Positions 63,647-64,000 of a stretch of 64,000 nucleotides of DNA are shown one piece after another. Every line of letters starts with the position of its first letter. Positions within the stretch are counted from its first letter, which is position 1. The position numbers and the translations under genes are program-made. The stretch spans positions 1 through 64,000 of the forward strand of contig SHXW01000007.1 of NCBI GenBank assembly GCA_009693115.1, written 5' to 3'. The notes beneath the pieces were generated by a model, which saw nothing but the letters and a program-made list of their open reading frames with translations, was not told where the DNA came from and did not search any database. Source of the stretch: Dehalococcoidia bacterium (GTDB taxonomy: Bacteria; Chloroflexota; Dehalococcoidia; Lucifugimonadales; Lucifugimonadaceae).

Positions 63647-64000
63647 ATGAATGTGTTGAGGCCGTTGCTGCCATCTTTGGCAGCCGCAATATGGGTGCTG
63701 TCCGCGGCGTGCACCGGACAGAATGACATGGCCACCGCCTCCCCGGCGCCTCAGTTTGGTGCCATTACTACGCCGGTTAAGGCAACGACCACAACCCAGC
63801 CACCCTCCTCTGCCGTCCTTGTCCCCACGATTTCTCCGACGAGTGGGCCTTTCACTCTGTCCACCTCGACGCCTTTGCCGGAGCGCGTGGTCGCCACGGG
63901 TACGGTAAACCGCGTGGTGGTCGCCGGCACTGACGGGCATATCTACACGGTCAGGCCCGATGGCAATGACCGAACAAGCGTATCGCCACCGACCGGCCCC
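63647..64000 (+). CDS. Partial lipoprotein with TolB-like propeller start
   Basis: The frame runs off the right edge after 118 codons. From the ATG at 63647 it reads MNVLRPLLPSLAAAIWVLSA and then ACTGQNDMA, a lipoprotein signal with lipobox LSAAC. A Thr/Pro/Ser-rich linker follows. At the end VNRVVVAGTDGHIYTVRPDG resembles the first blade of a TolB/WD40-type propeller (DGxIYxxxPDG). A GTG at 63611 is an alternative start. Likely a cell-surface binding or scaffold protein; the full fold is not visible. Confidence 0.7.
   Translation, partial: MNVLRPLLPSLAAAIWVLSAACTGQNDMATASPAPQFGAITTPVKATTTTQPPSSAVLVPTISPTSGPFTLSTSTPLPERVVATGTVNRVVVAGTDGHIYTVRPDGNDRTSVSPPTGP

Overview
The window is high-GC, gene-dense bacterial DNA with short intergenic gaps, frequent GTG/TTG starts and many one- or four-base gene overlaps. 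Several traits point to Chloroflexota, most likely a Dehalococcoidia/SAR202-type lineage: three enolase-superfamily paralogues within 7 kb, abundant lactonase, creatininase and CocE-type hydrolases, and a rplI-dnaB-dnaD-loader replication cluster. This assignment is inference; no rRNA gene is present to test it.

Layout. 1-12 kb is a catabolic island: a phosphotriesterase-like lactonase, a beta-propeller protein, a MOSC protein, three mandelate-racemase/glucarate-dehydratase-type enzymes, an SDR, a beta-lactamase-fold esterase and a creatininase. 12.4-17.2 kb (minus strand) is rplI-dnaB-dnaD-like-helicase loader, in which the loader carries two complete AAA+ modules. 17.3-17.8 kb holds a DinB pseudogene. 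18-31 kb holds acetyl-CoA synthetase, a DUF502 membrane protein, a CocE hydrolase, a SelA-like PLP enzyme, an MFS carrier with a long C-terminal tail, an Mrp/DUF59 Fe-S pair and a uronate-dehydrogenase-like enzyme. 31-42.6 kb holds a GAF/winged-helix regulator, a PD-(D/E)XK protein, a methyltransferase/ATP-grasp fusion, an HNH nuclease, an aminotransferase, an HpcH aldolase, a lipoprotein, a second methyltransferase and a 2-hydroxyacid dehydrogenase. 42.9-64 kb is mostly housekeeping: uvrB, a PHP phosphoesterase, two zinc-ribbon membrane proteins, a thioredoxin/NHL protein with an in-frame TGA, a YyaL-type protein, rpsP-khpA-rimM-yebC, a MoaD-MoaE fusion, an ABC exporter, tRNA-Ser(GCU), miaB-nadA-nadC and a partial lipoprotein.

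The most striking feature is the gene at 49174-50799. A TGA codon sits exactly where the family has the first Cys of its CxxC motif, and a hairpin with an AGUU loop follows at the spacing expected of a bacterial SECIS element, so this is a candidate selenoprotein. Second is the methyltransferase/ATP-grasp fusion, joined by an Asn-Gly-rich linker that contains remnants of a palindromic repeat. The same repeat occurs between genes and, in frame, inside an enolase gene, so it appears to be tolerated within coding sequence here. Together the scattered catabolic genes fit oxidative breakdown of uronic/aldaric acids (uronate dehydrogenase, lactonase, acid-sugar dehydratase, aldolase), but this pathway is inferred and no substrate is shown by sequence.
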